The notes under the pieces were generated by a model. The model was not told the DNA's origin, ran no database searches, and was given only the letters and a program-made list of their open reading frames with translations. A DNA stretch of 8,351 nt, taken from NCBI GenBank assembly GCA_023268955.1, contig JALRJW010000077.1:1-8351 (forward strand), read 5' to 3'. This DNA comes from Aliarcobacter sp. (GTDB lineage Bacteria > Campylobacterota > Campylobacteria > Campylobacterales > Arcobacteraceae). A program made the position numbers and the translations under genes. Positions 1 to 5,346 of this stretch are shown in pieces; the first letter of the stretch is position 1; each line of letters begins with the position of its first letter.

Positions 1-191
1 TTGGCTTTAATTTCATACATTCCATCTTGTGTCCAGTTTGAAACATTGAATTGTGTACTAAATTCTCCGTTTGCGTCTGGGGCTACTTGATCAACAGCAA
101 CAACATTTTGTCCATTTGGAGAAATTACTCTAAGAGTTACATCAGTTAGGTTTGATGTAGTTTCTCCAGAAACAGAAATTATGTTTCCATC
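1..191 (-). other. Foreign-looking segment encoding an Ig-like extracellular repeat; probable chimeric join
   Basis: Read on the minus strand in the LldE frame, this encodes about 63 residues beginning DGNIISVSGETTS, with VTLRVISPNGQNV, VDQVAPDANGEF and NVSNWTQDGMYEIKA further on. The alternating hydrophobic strands, the SPNG and PDANGEF turns and the W-x-Q-D-G-x-Y-x-I-K ending fit a beta-sandwich repeat of secreted or surface proteins. From memory the closest style is that of PEFG-type surface proteins of Nitrosopumilus-like archaea. It does not resemble any part of LldE. Hand-counted GC is 64/180 (36%) here and 95/360 (26%) in 241-600. The likely explanation is an assembly or amplification chimera whose breakpoint is near 189-197; a true fusion is less likely because a cytosolic iron-sulfur protein would gain a surface domain. 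Confidence 0.65.
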
Positions 192-764
192 TTCTTCAGA
201 TACAGCAAATGTTCCCCCAAAACCACAGCACTCATCTTTTCTTTTTAATTCAACAAGTTGTATATCTTTTACAATATTTAGTATATTTTCTAATTTTGAG
301 TTATAAGGAATATTTAGTTCGCTAGGAGTTCCAAGTTTTAACATTCTATGCCCATGACAAGAGTTGTGAAGCCCTACTTTGTGATTAAAAGATACATCAA
401 TATTTAAATTTTCAATTCCAATAACATCATGCATAAATTCACATACTTCGTATATTGAAGCTTTAACTTTGTTAAAGTCAGTGTCATTATCAAAGAAACT
501 TGCATAATGATCTTTTACCATTGATACACAAGAACCACTAGGTGCAACTATATAATCATATTTTTTAAAGATATTTACAAATCTTTTTGCTAATTTTTCA
601 ACATCTTTTGAGCAACCAGAGTTAGCCATAGGTTGACCACAACATGTTTGATCAAGGGGATATTCAATATCAAGATTTAAGTTTTTTAAAATTTTATAAG
701 TTGATTTACAAATTTCAGGATAGAGTTCATTCATAAAACAGGGAATAAAAAGTCCTATTTTCAT
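1..764 (-). CDS. lldE: LldE/LutA-type CCG-domain protein, 5' part, joined in frame to a foreign-looking tail
   Basis: The frame opens with ATG at 764-762, 5 nt after a strong AAGGAG at 775-770, and is open to the window edge (254 codons visible). Residues 1-191 match the LldE/LutA family, the cytoplasmic cysteine-rich subunit of the LldEFG/LutABC L-lactate oxidation complex. The first CCG motif is visible as C9, C41-C42-G43 in TCCGQPMANSG, and C79 in PSGSC. The second is C136 in HNSCHGHR and C179-C180-G181 in ECCGFGGTF. Normal LldE proteins are about 240 residues and continue after CCGFGG to a last conserved cysteine near a CLMH-like motif. Here the family sequence stops after VSEE (residue 191) and residues 192-254 are unrelated. 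The gene follows the dCMP deaminase gene by 68 bp on the same strand. The expected neighbours lldF and lldG would lie to the left and are not seen. Family assignment of the first 191 residues is secure; the continuity of the gene is doubtful. Confidence 0.75.
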   Translation of the reverse strand, partial: MKIGLFIPCFMNELYPEICKSTYKILKNLNLDIEYPLDQTCCGQPMANSGCSKDVEKLAKRFVNIFKKYDYIVAPSGSCVSMVKDHYASFFDNDTDFNKVKASIYEVCEFMHDVIGIENLNIDVSFNHKVGLHNSCHGHRMLKLGTPSELNIPYNSKLENILNIVKDIQLVELKRKDECCGFGGTFAVSEEDGNIISVSGETTSNLTDVTLRVISPNGQNVVAVDQVAPDANGEFSTQFNVSNWTQDGMYEIKA

Positions 765-832
765 TAATTCTCCTTAGTAAGATATAATGAAATAGTATTA
801 CTTTTATATGAGATAGTTATGATAATTTTGAA

Positions 833-1270
833 TTATTGTTCAATTTGAGAAATTTTTACGCCATTATCTTTAATGAATTTTGAAATCACATTTGAATCTG
901 TATGTTCATATGCTCTATCATAAACAATCTCTTTAATTCCTGCTGCTATTAAATTTTTTGAACATTCACTGCAAGGTTCTAGGGTAACATAAATAGTTGC
1001 ACCTTCAATACTTATACCTTTTCTAGCAGCCCAAATTAAAGCATTCATTTCAGCGTGAATTTCGTATGTTTTTGACCAATCATGGTGTTCTTTTGTATAT
1101 TCACCATTCCAGTGCTCTTTGCAGTTTGTATATCCAGCTGGAGTTCCGTTGTATCCAGTTGATAAAATTCTTCCTTCTTTAACTATAACAGCACCCACTT
1201 GTTTTGACACACATTTTGAAGCTGTTGCAATTTCTTTTGCTATGTTTATAAAGTTTCTATCACTAATCAT
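833..1270 (-). CDS. dCMP deaminase family protein
   Basis: This 145-residue cytoplasmic zinc enzyme belongs to the cytidine/deoxycytidylate deaminase fold. The usual reaction of the closest family is dCMP to dUMP plus ammonia, feeding dTMP synthesis. The catalytic signature is complete: H72 and E74 in YEIHAEMNAL (zinc ligand and proton shuttle) and C100 and C103 in LEPCSEC (zinc ligands). The GYNGTPAGYTNC segment (39-50) is typical of dCMP deaminases rather than of tRNA adenosine or guanine deaminases. C20 and C50, with histidines around 53-63, could form the second, structural zinc site known in some members. The length is normal. The ATG at 1270-1268 has AAGG at 1282-1279 and a TATAAT box at 1302-1297. 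It is divergent from accB and lies upstream of lldE on the same strand. The exact nucleotide substrate is inferred from family motifs. Confidence 0.88.
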   Translation of the reverse strand: MISDRNFINIAKEIATASKCVSKQVGAVIVKEGRILSTGYNGTPAGYTNCKEHWNGEYTKEHHDWSKTYEIHAEMNALIWAARKGISIEGATIYVTLEPCSECSKNLIAAGIKEIVYDRAYEHTDSNVISKFIKDNGVKISQIEQ

Positions 1271-1296
1271 TTCATTAGCCTTAATAATTTTTTGTA

Positions 1297-1302
1297 ATTA
1301 TA
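1297..1302 (-). promoter_or_regulatory. -10 box of the dCMP deaminase gene
   Basis: The minus strand reads a perfect TATAAT here, about 27 bp upstream of the start codon at 1270, with AAGG between the two. No TTGACA-like -35 is seen at the normal spacing, as is usual for Campylobacterota sigma-70 promoters. The transcript would start near 1290 with a leader of about 20 nt. Confidence 0.55.
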
Positions 1303-1378
1303 TTCTATTAAAAAACTCATTTGCCTTAATCGTCCAAAAACTTAAATGAACCTTTTTTCTAGTTATTTATAGCTAAAA

Positions 1379-1398
1379 ATTATCATTTTTGTGATAAT
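1379..1398 (+). promoter_or_regulatory. accB promoter -10 overlapped by a 7-bp inverted repeat
   Basis: ATTATCA (1379-1385) and TGATAAT (1392-1398) form a perfect 7-bp inverted repeat with a 6-nt spacer TTTTTG. The right arm runs into a TGATAATAT stretch that is the best -10 candidate for accB, preceded by T/A-rich DNA. Transcription would begin about 1405, giving a leader near 25 nt. A dyad on a -10 could be a repressor site; the half-sites recall Fur-box halves, but in the opposite arrangement, so I do not call it a Fur box. Confidence 0.4.
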
Positions 1399-1429
1399 AT
1401 ATGCAAAATTTTGTAAAAAAAGGTCTAAT

Positions 1430-1903
1430 ATGGAATTTAAAGATATCAAAGAATTAATCAGAGTTTTTGATAAAAGTGAGTTAAACAAATTAAAAATCAA
1501 AGATGGTGATTTTGAGATTTCTATGCAAACTGGTTTTGAGGGAACTGTAGTTACAACTACTGCTGCGCCTGCTGTAGCTGCTGCACCTGCGCCTATTGCT
1601 GCTCCAACTGCTGCACCTGTTGCTGTTGCAACTGAAACTGCTTCTGCACCTGCTGCTATTTCAGGTGAAACAATTAATGCTCCAATGGTAGGTACATATT
1701 ATGCATCACCATCTCCTGAGTCTCCAGCATTTGTTAAAAAAGGTGATACAGTTAAAAAAGGTCAAACTTTATGTATCTTAGAAGCAATGAAAATTATGAA
1801 TGAAGTTGAAGCGGAATTTGATTGTAAAATCGTTGATATCTTACTTGAAAATGGATCTCCTGTAGAATATGATATGGCAATGTTTGTTGTAGAAAAATTA
1901 TAA
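1430..1903 (+). CDS. accB: Biotin carboxyl carrier protein of acetyl-CoA carboxylase
   Basis: This is the carrier subunit of bacterial acetyl-CoA carboxylase: biotin on its lysine is carboxylated by AccC and delivered to the AccAD carboxyltransferase to make malonyl-CoA for fatty acid synthesis. Three parts are visible in 157 residues: an N-terminal helical segment (1-40, MEFKDIKELIRVFDKSEL), a flexible Ala/Pro/Val/Thr linker (about 43-78), and a C-terminal biotinyl (lipoyl-like) domain (80-157). The biotin site is LEAMKIMNE with K121 as the target lysine, and GTYYASPSPESPAFVKKGD is the typical entry to the domain. I start at ATG 1430, which has AAAAAAGG ending at 1423 and a 6-nt spacer. A GTG at 1391 in the same frame would add 13 residues but lies inside the probable promoter and has no ribosome site. 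accC follows after 14 bp. Length is like the E. coli protein (156). Confidence 0.97.
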   Translation: MEFKDIKELIRVFDKSELNKLKIKDGDFEISMQTGFEGTVVTTTAAPAVAAAPAPIAAPTAAPVAVATETASAPAAISGETINAPMVGTYYASPSPESPAFVKKGDTVKKGQTLCILEAMKIMNEVEAEFDCKIVDILLENGSPVEYDMAMFVVEKL

Positions 1904-1917
1904 TAGAGTAATTTATC

Positions 1918-3270
1918 ATGGCAGAAATTAAAAAAATACTAATTGCTAATAGAGGTGAAATAGTTCAAAGAGCTATCAGAACTATTAGAGAAATGGGTAA
2001 AAAATCAGTTGCTGTATATAGTGCTGGTGATAAAAATGCTTCATATTTAAAGCATGCTGATGAGGCTATTTGCATTGGAGATGTTAAATCTGTTGATTCT
2101 TATTTAAATATCCCTGCTATTATCACTGCAGCTGAAATTACAGGTTGTGATGCAATTTTCCCAGGTTATGGTTTCTTATCTGAAAACCAAGACTTTGTAG
2201 AAATTTGTCAACTTCACAATATTAAATTTATCGGTCCATCTGTTGAAGTAATGGAAAAAATGGCTGATAAATCAAAAGCTAAAGAAGAGATGATTAGAGC
2301 TGGTGTTCCTGTTGTACCTGGTTCTGATGGTGCTGTTCATAGTGTTGCTGAAGGTAAAAAAGTTGCTGCTGAGATTGGTTATCCAATTATGGCTAAAGCT
2401 GCCGCTGGTGGTGGTGGTAGAGGTATGAGACTTATCGAAAATGAAGATAAGTTCGAACAACTTTTCACAGCTGCATCAAGCGAAGCATTAGCAGCATTTG
2501 GTGATGGAACTATGTATCTTGAAAGATTTATCAATAACCCAAGACATATTGAAGTTCAAGTTATTGGAGATTCTCACGGAAATGCTATTCATATTGGTGA
2601 AAGAGATTGTTCATTACAAAGAAGACACCAAAAAGTTATTGAAGAATCACCTGCAATTTTATTAAATGATGAAACAAGAGCTCATTTACATGAAGTTGCT
2701 GTTAAAGCTACTAAATACTTAAAATATGAAGGTGCTGGTACTTTTGAATTCTTAGCAGATGATAAACAAAATATCTATTTTATGGAAATGAATACAAGAC
2801 TTCAAGTTGAGCATCCAGTTTCTGAAATGGTATCTGGTTTAGATATTATTGAATGGATGATTAAAGTAGCTGAGGGTGAACATTTACCTTCTCAAGATTC
2901 TATTAAATTTAGAGGTCATGCAATTGAAGTTAGAATTACAGCTGAAGATCCAAATTCATTCTTGCCATGTCCAGGAAAAGTATCTCAATGGTTTGTTCCT
3001 GGTGGAAGAAATGTAAGAGTTGATTCTCACGTTTACGCTGGATACGTTGTACCTCCATACTATGACTCAATGATTGGAAAACTAATCGTTTGGGGAAGAG
3101 ATAGAAACAAAGCTATTAATATTATGAAAAGAGCTTTAAATGAATTTGAAGTAGAAGGAATTAAAACAACTATTCCATTCCACCAAAAAATGATGGAAAA
3201 TGAAGACTTTATTTCAAATAACTACGATACAAAATACTTAGAAGGTTACAAAAGTCTAGACGACTTATAA
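1918..3270 (+). CDS. accC: Biotin carboxylase subunit of acetyl-CoA carboxylase
   Basis: This cytoplasmic enzyme uses ATP and bicarbonate to carboxylate the biotin on AccB. The 450 residues match the normal length (E. coli 449). The N-terminal biotin carboxylase domain has KKILIANRGEI (5-15) and FPGYGFLSEN (81-90). The ATP-grasp domain has the glycine-rich loop KAAAGGGGRGM (160-170), ERDCSLQRRHQKVIEE (228-243, with K239), E277, and FMEMNTRLQVEHPVSE (288-303), which holds the metal-binding E290 and the N292 and R294 of the active site. R339 in AIEVRITAEDP corresponds to the known conserved arginine. The C-terminal domain ends in EGYKSLDDL. All catalytic residues appear intact. The gene is 14 bp after accB and presumably cotranscribed with it; its own ribosome site is weak (AGAG), which suggests coupling to accB. 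The accA and accD partners are not in this window. Confidence 0.98.
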   Translation: MAEIKKILIANRGEIVQRAIRTIREMGKKSVAVYSAGDKNASYLKHADEAICIGDVKSVDSYLNIPAIITAAEITGCDAIFPGYGFLSENQDFVEICQLHNIKFIGPSVEVMEKMADKSKAKEEMIRAGVPVVPGSDGAVHSVAEGKKVAAEIGYPIMAKAAAGGGGRGMRLIENEDKFEQLFTAASSEALAAFGDGTMYLERFINNPRHIEVQVIGDSHGNAIHIGERDCSLQRRHQKVIEESPAILLNDETRAHLHEVAVKATKYLKYEGAGTFEFLADDKQNIYFMEMNTRLQVEHPVSEMVSGLDIIEWMIKVAEGEHLPSQDSIKFRGHAIEVRITAEDPNSFLPCPGKVSQWFVPGGRNVRVDSHVYAGYVVPPYYDSMIGKLIVWGRDRNKAINIMKRALNEFEVEGIKTTIPFHQKMMENEDFISNNYDTKYLEGYKSLDDL

Positions 3271-3289
3271 AAAATAACTTTTTCTTATA

Positions 3290-3321
3290 ATCTAAAAGTA
3301 TATTTTAATATACTTTTAGAT
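3290..3321 (+). terminator. 14-bp perfect AT-rich hairpin after accC
   Basis: ATCTAAAAGTATAT (3290-3303) and ATATACTTTTAGAT (3308-3321) pair perfectly around the loop TTTA. It begins 19 bp after the accC stop codon. It is a plausible end of accBC transcripts, but it has few G:C pairs and no U-tract after it, so it may instead be a processing site or an operator. Its last base is also the first base of the TATAAT at 3321-3326. Confidence 0.45.
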
Positions 3322-3326
3322 ATAAT
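3321..3326 (+). promoter_or_regulatory. -10 box, probable promoter of the DEAD-box helicase gene
   Basis: TATAAT lies in the context TTTTAGATATAATCCGCC, a T/A-rich approach followed by a GC-richer start region, which is a common Campylobacterota sigma-70 pattern. The transcript would start near 3333, leaving a leader of roughly 160 nt before the helicase start at 3496. No -35 is visible; that region is the hairpin arm. Confidence 0.5.
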
Positions 3327-3332
3327 CCGCCA

Positions 3333-3495
3333 ATTTACACACAGACATATACTATTTTTAAACGATTGATAAAATTAAAAACTAATTAAAAATATCACTA
3401 AATAATAATCTACTTTAAAATTGAGTTGTAAAAGTAAGAATGAAAGATAGTCTTTTATGAGGGTGTGTATTTTAAATATATACTTAAGGTAAAAA
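3333..3495 (+). promoter_or_regulatory. Long 5' leader of the helicase gene with possible structure and mini-ORFs
   Basis: If transcription starts near 3333, this stretch is untranslated leader. TACACAC (3336-3342) can pair with GTGTGTA (3463-3469), which would bring the 5' end next to the ribosome site AAGG at 3486-3489. Two very small frames exist: MKDSLL (3440-3460) and MRVCILNIYLR (3457-3492), overlapping by ATGA, the second ending 3 nt before the helicase ATG. Long regulated leaders are known for cold-shock DEAD-box helicases; here the role is inferred only. Confidence 0.3.
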
Positions 3496-5088
3496 ATGAC
3501 TTTTAATGAATTTAATTTCAAAACAAACTTACAAAAAGCAATCGATGATGCTGGTTTTAAAGAACCAAGTCCAATTCAAGAACAAGCAATTCCTGTTATT
3601 TTAGATGGAAAAGATATTGTTGGTCAAGCTCATACAGGTACAGGTAAAACAGCAGCATTTGGTCTTCCTGTTTTAAACAAAATGAAATGTAATGGTAGTG
3701 TTGAAGCAGTTGTTATTGTTCCAACAAGAGAACTTGCAATGCAAGTAAGTGATGAGCTATTTAGATTTGGTAAACACTTAAATATCAACACAGCAACAGT
3801 TTATGGTGGTCAATCTTATTCAAGACAATTAAAACATATTGAAAATGCAAGTATTATTATTGCAACTCCAGGAAGATTTTTAGACCTATTAAGAGGTGAA
3901 AAAATTGATATTAAACCTGATTATGTAATCTTAGATGAAGCAGATGAAATGCTAGATATGGGATTTTTAGATGATATTAAAGAAATCTTTACTTTCATGC
4001 CTGAAAATAGACAAACTTTATTATTCTCTGCAACAATGCCACAAGCAATTAAAAATCTTGCTCAAACTATTTTAAAAGAGCCAGAATTTATTACATTAAC
4101 TAAAAAAGATATCACTAACTCTAAAATTACTCAAACTTATTATGTTGTTGATGAAAGAGAAAGAGATGATGCTTTAATTAGATTATATGATTTCAAAAAC
4201 CCTGAAAAATCAATTATTTTCTGTAGAACTAAAAAAGAAGTAGATAGGCTTTCAACTTTCTTAGTATCTCAAGGATTCTCAGCTAAAGGTCTTCATGGTG
4301 ATATGGAGCAAAGACAAAGAGAAGAAGCTATTAATGCATTTAAAAAAGGTAAATTAGAAGTATTGATTGCTACTGATGTTGCAGCTAGAGGACTTGATGT
4401 TAATGACGTAACTCACGTATTTAACTATCACTTACCATTTGATAGTGAATCATATGTTCATAGAATCGGTAGAACTGGACGTGCAGGAAAAGAAGGTATG
4501 GCTGTTTCTATTATTACTCCACATGAATTTAGAATGATGCAAAAAATTGAAAAAAATATTGGTGCAAAATTAGAAGCAAAAATTGTTCCAAATGTAACTT
4601 CTGTTAAAGAGAAAAAAATTACTACTTTAAAAGATAAAGTTAGAAATCAAGATATTAAAGATTACGCTTTAAAAATTGTTGATGATTTAAAAGAAGAGTT
4701 TGATATTTCTACTATTGCATTTAAATTAGCTTCAATAATTGCTGCTGATACTTATGTAAAAGGTAACAATACTATTGGTAAATCTGAATCAGATCTTCAA
4801 AGACTAATCGAAAACTCTCAAAAAAGTAGAGAAGATGATAGAGGTGGAAGAAGAAATAGAGGTGGAAGAGGTGGTAACTCTTCATCTAGAAGAGGAGGAC
4901 CAAGAAAAGAAGGTTCTTCAGATAGCAGAGGCCCAAGAAGAGAAGGTTCATCTGACAATAGAGGATCTAGAAGAGAAGGCTCTTCAGAAGGTAGAAGTGA
5001 CGACTCAAGAGGATCTAGAAACGGTGGTTTTAGATCAAGAGGTGGAAACGGAAGAGGTAACTCTTCATCATCTAGAAGAAGAGGTTAA
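3496..5088 (+). CDS. DEAD-box ATP-dependent RNA helicase, DeaD/CshA-like, with RGG/RS-rich tail
   Basis: This 530-residue cytoplasmic RNA helicase uses ATP to open short RNA duplexes, a role tied to ribosome assembly, mRNA decay and cold growth. All motifs are present in order: Q motif FKEPSPIQEQAIP (21-33), I AHTGTGKT (45-52), Ia PTREL (76-80), TPGR (124-127), II DEAD (147-150), III SAT (178-180), IV IIFCRT (240-245), V ATDVAARGLD (292-301), VI HRIGRTGR (322-329). Residues 370-440 form a helical segment like the dimerisation region of DeaD/CshA proteins. The DbpA-type RNA-binding domain of E. coli DeaD seems absent. The tail (446-530) is rich in Arg, Gly and Ser and includes an 11-residue tandem repeat. 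ATG 3496 has AAGG at 3486-3489. A terminator hairpin overlaps the stop codon. It stands alone between two intergenic gaps. It could equally be named RhlE-like; I give no symbol. Confidence 0.95.
   Translation: MTFNEFNFKTNLQKAIDDAGFKEPSPIQEQAIPVILDGKDIVGQAHTGTGKTAAFGLPVLNKMKCNGSVEAVVIVPTRELAMQVSDELFRFGKHLNINTATVYGGQSYSRQLKHIENASIIIATPGRFLDLLRGEKIDIKPDYVILDEADEMLDMGFLDDIKEIFTFMPENRQTLLFSATMPQAIKNLAQTILKEPEFITLTKKDITNSKITQTYYVVDERERDDALIRLYDFKNPEKSIIFCRTKKEVDRLSTFLVSQGFSAKGLHGDMEQRQREEAINAFKKGKLEVLIATDVAARGLDVNDVTHVFNYHLPFDSESYVHRIGRTGRAGKEGMAVSIITPHEFRMMQKIEKNIGAKLEAKIVPNVTSVKEKKITTLKDKVRNQDIKDYALKIVDDLKEEFDISTIAFKLASIIAADTYVKGNNTIGKSESDLQRLIENSQKSREDDRGGRRNRGGRGGNSSSRRGGPRKEGSSDSRGPRREGSSDNRGSRREGSSEGRSDDSRGSRNGGFRSRGGNGRGNSSSSRRRG
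4903..5016 (+). repeat. In-frame tandem repeat in the helicase tail
   Basis: Residues 470-480 (RKEGSSDSRGP), 481-491 (RREGSSDNRGS) and 492-507 (RREGSSEGRSDDSRGS) are three copies of an 11-residue unit, the last with an inserted EGRSD-like stretch. At DNA level the unit is about 33 bp of AGA/GGA/TCT-rich codons. Such disordered arginine-rich tails bind RNA; copy number may vary between strains by slippage. Confidence 0.75.
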
Positions 5089-5098
5089 ACCTCTTCTT
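5076..5098 (+). terminator. Terminator-like hairpin enclosing the helicase stop codon
   Basis: AAGAAGAGGT (5076-5085) pairs with ACCTCTTCTT (5089-5098), a 10-bp stem whose 3-nt loop is the TAA stop codon itself (5086-5088). The left arm is the coding sequence for the final arginines and glycine. The stem is followed by TG and then an interrupted T-rich stretch rather than a clean U-tract, so termination is likely but not certain. Confidence 0.6.
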
Positions 5099-5228
5099 TG
5101 ATTAATCAATCTTTTCTAATACACTCTTAACTTTCAAAAAATAAAATCCCAGAATCTTATATTTTCATATCTTTTTTATAAAAATGTAAAAAGAATTCCA
5201 AAATTTGTAAGGAATAAAATATAGAGAT

Positions 5229-5244
5229 TTTTAATATATTAAAA
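5229..5244 (+). repeat. 16-bp perfect palindrome upstream of the pit promoter
   Basis: TTTTAATATATTAAAA is its own reverse complement. It is flanked by an outer imperfect pair, TATAGA (5220-5225) and TCTATA (5251-5256), so the whole 5220-5256 stretch is dyad-like. It ends 8 bp before the TATAAT at 5253, where a -35 would normally be. It may be an operator, or chance in very AT-rich DNA. The rest of the 5099-5228 gap shows no gene that I can support. Confidence 0.35.
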
Positions 5245-5252
5245 CCAATATC

Positions 5253-5258
5253 TATAAT
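5253..5258 (+). promoter_or_regulatory. -10 box, candidate promoter of pit
   Basis: A perfect TATAAT in the 258-bp gap before pit. Transcription would start near 5265, giving a leader of about 80 nt. Weaker alternatives lie downstream, TAATAT at 5300-5305 and TAAAAT at 5314-5319; which one is used decides whether the adjacent direct repeats activate or repress. Confidence 0.4.
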
Positions 5259-5260
5259 AT

Positions 5261-5297
5261 TTTAAGTTTCATTTAAGTTTAATGTAATTTAAGTTTC
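5261..5297 (+). promoter_or_regulatory. Three direct repeats TTTAAGTTTC/A, candidate Pho box
   Basis: TTTAAGTTTC (5261-5270), TTTAAGTTTA (5272-5281) and TTTAAGTTTC (5288-5297) occur upstream of the phosphate permease gene. The first two are 11 bp apart, one helical turn, as expected for an OmpR/PhoB-type response regulator; the third is 16 bp further on. The Campylobacter jejuni PhosR box, as I remember it, is GTTTCNAAAANGTTTC, also 11-bp-spaced GTTTC units. The resemblance and the gene context together make phosphate control plausible. Confidence 0.45.
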
Positions 5298-5346
5298 ACT
5301 AATATTCTGCCATTAAAATATTACAAAATAATTACAAGGAAAAATT

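Noticed and set aside
783..788. TATAAT on the plus strand in the gap between lldE and the dCMP deaminase gene
   Set aside because: It points antisense into the deaminase gene, with no gene to serve; probably chance in AT-rich DNA, although an antisense RNA cannot be excluded.
1119..1349. Plus-strand open frame of 76 codons
   Set aside because: It lies antisense to the well-supported dCMP deaminase gene, has no ribosome site and resembles nothing I know.
1391..1429. GTG at 1391 as the start of accB, adding 13 residues
   Set aside because: It has no ribosome site and overlaps the likely -10 region; ATG 1430 has AAGG at good spacing and gives the normal N-terminus.
2272..2460. Minus-strand open frame of 62 codons
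   Set aside because: Antisense to the ATP-grasp part of accC, whose motifs are complete; Thr/Ser/Phe-rich composition is a shadow of accC codons.
4835..5101. Plus-strand open frame of 88 codons, rich in Glu, Val and Leu
   Set aside because: It is the shifted reading of the AGA/GGA-rich helicase tail. The absence of stops follows from that composition, and there is no ribosome site.
5171..5192. CTTTTT...AAAAAG dyad in the gap after the helicase gene
   Set aside because: A/T-only except the outer pair, expected by chance in this composition; the hairpin at 5076-5098 is a better terminator.
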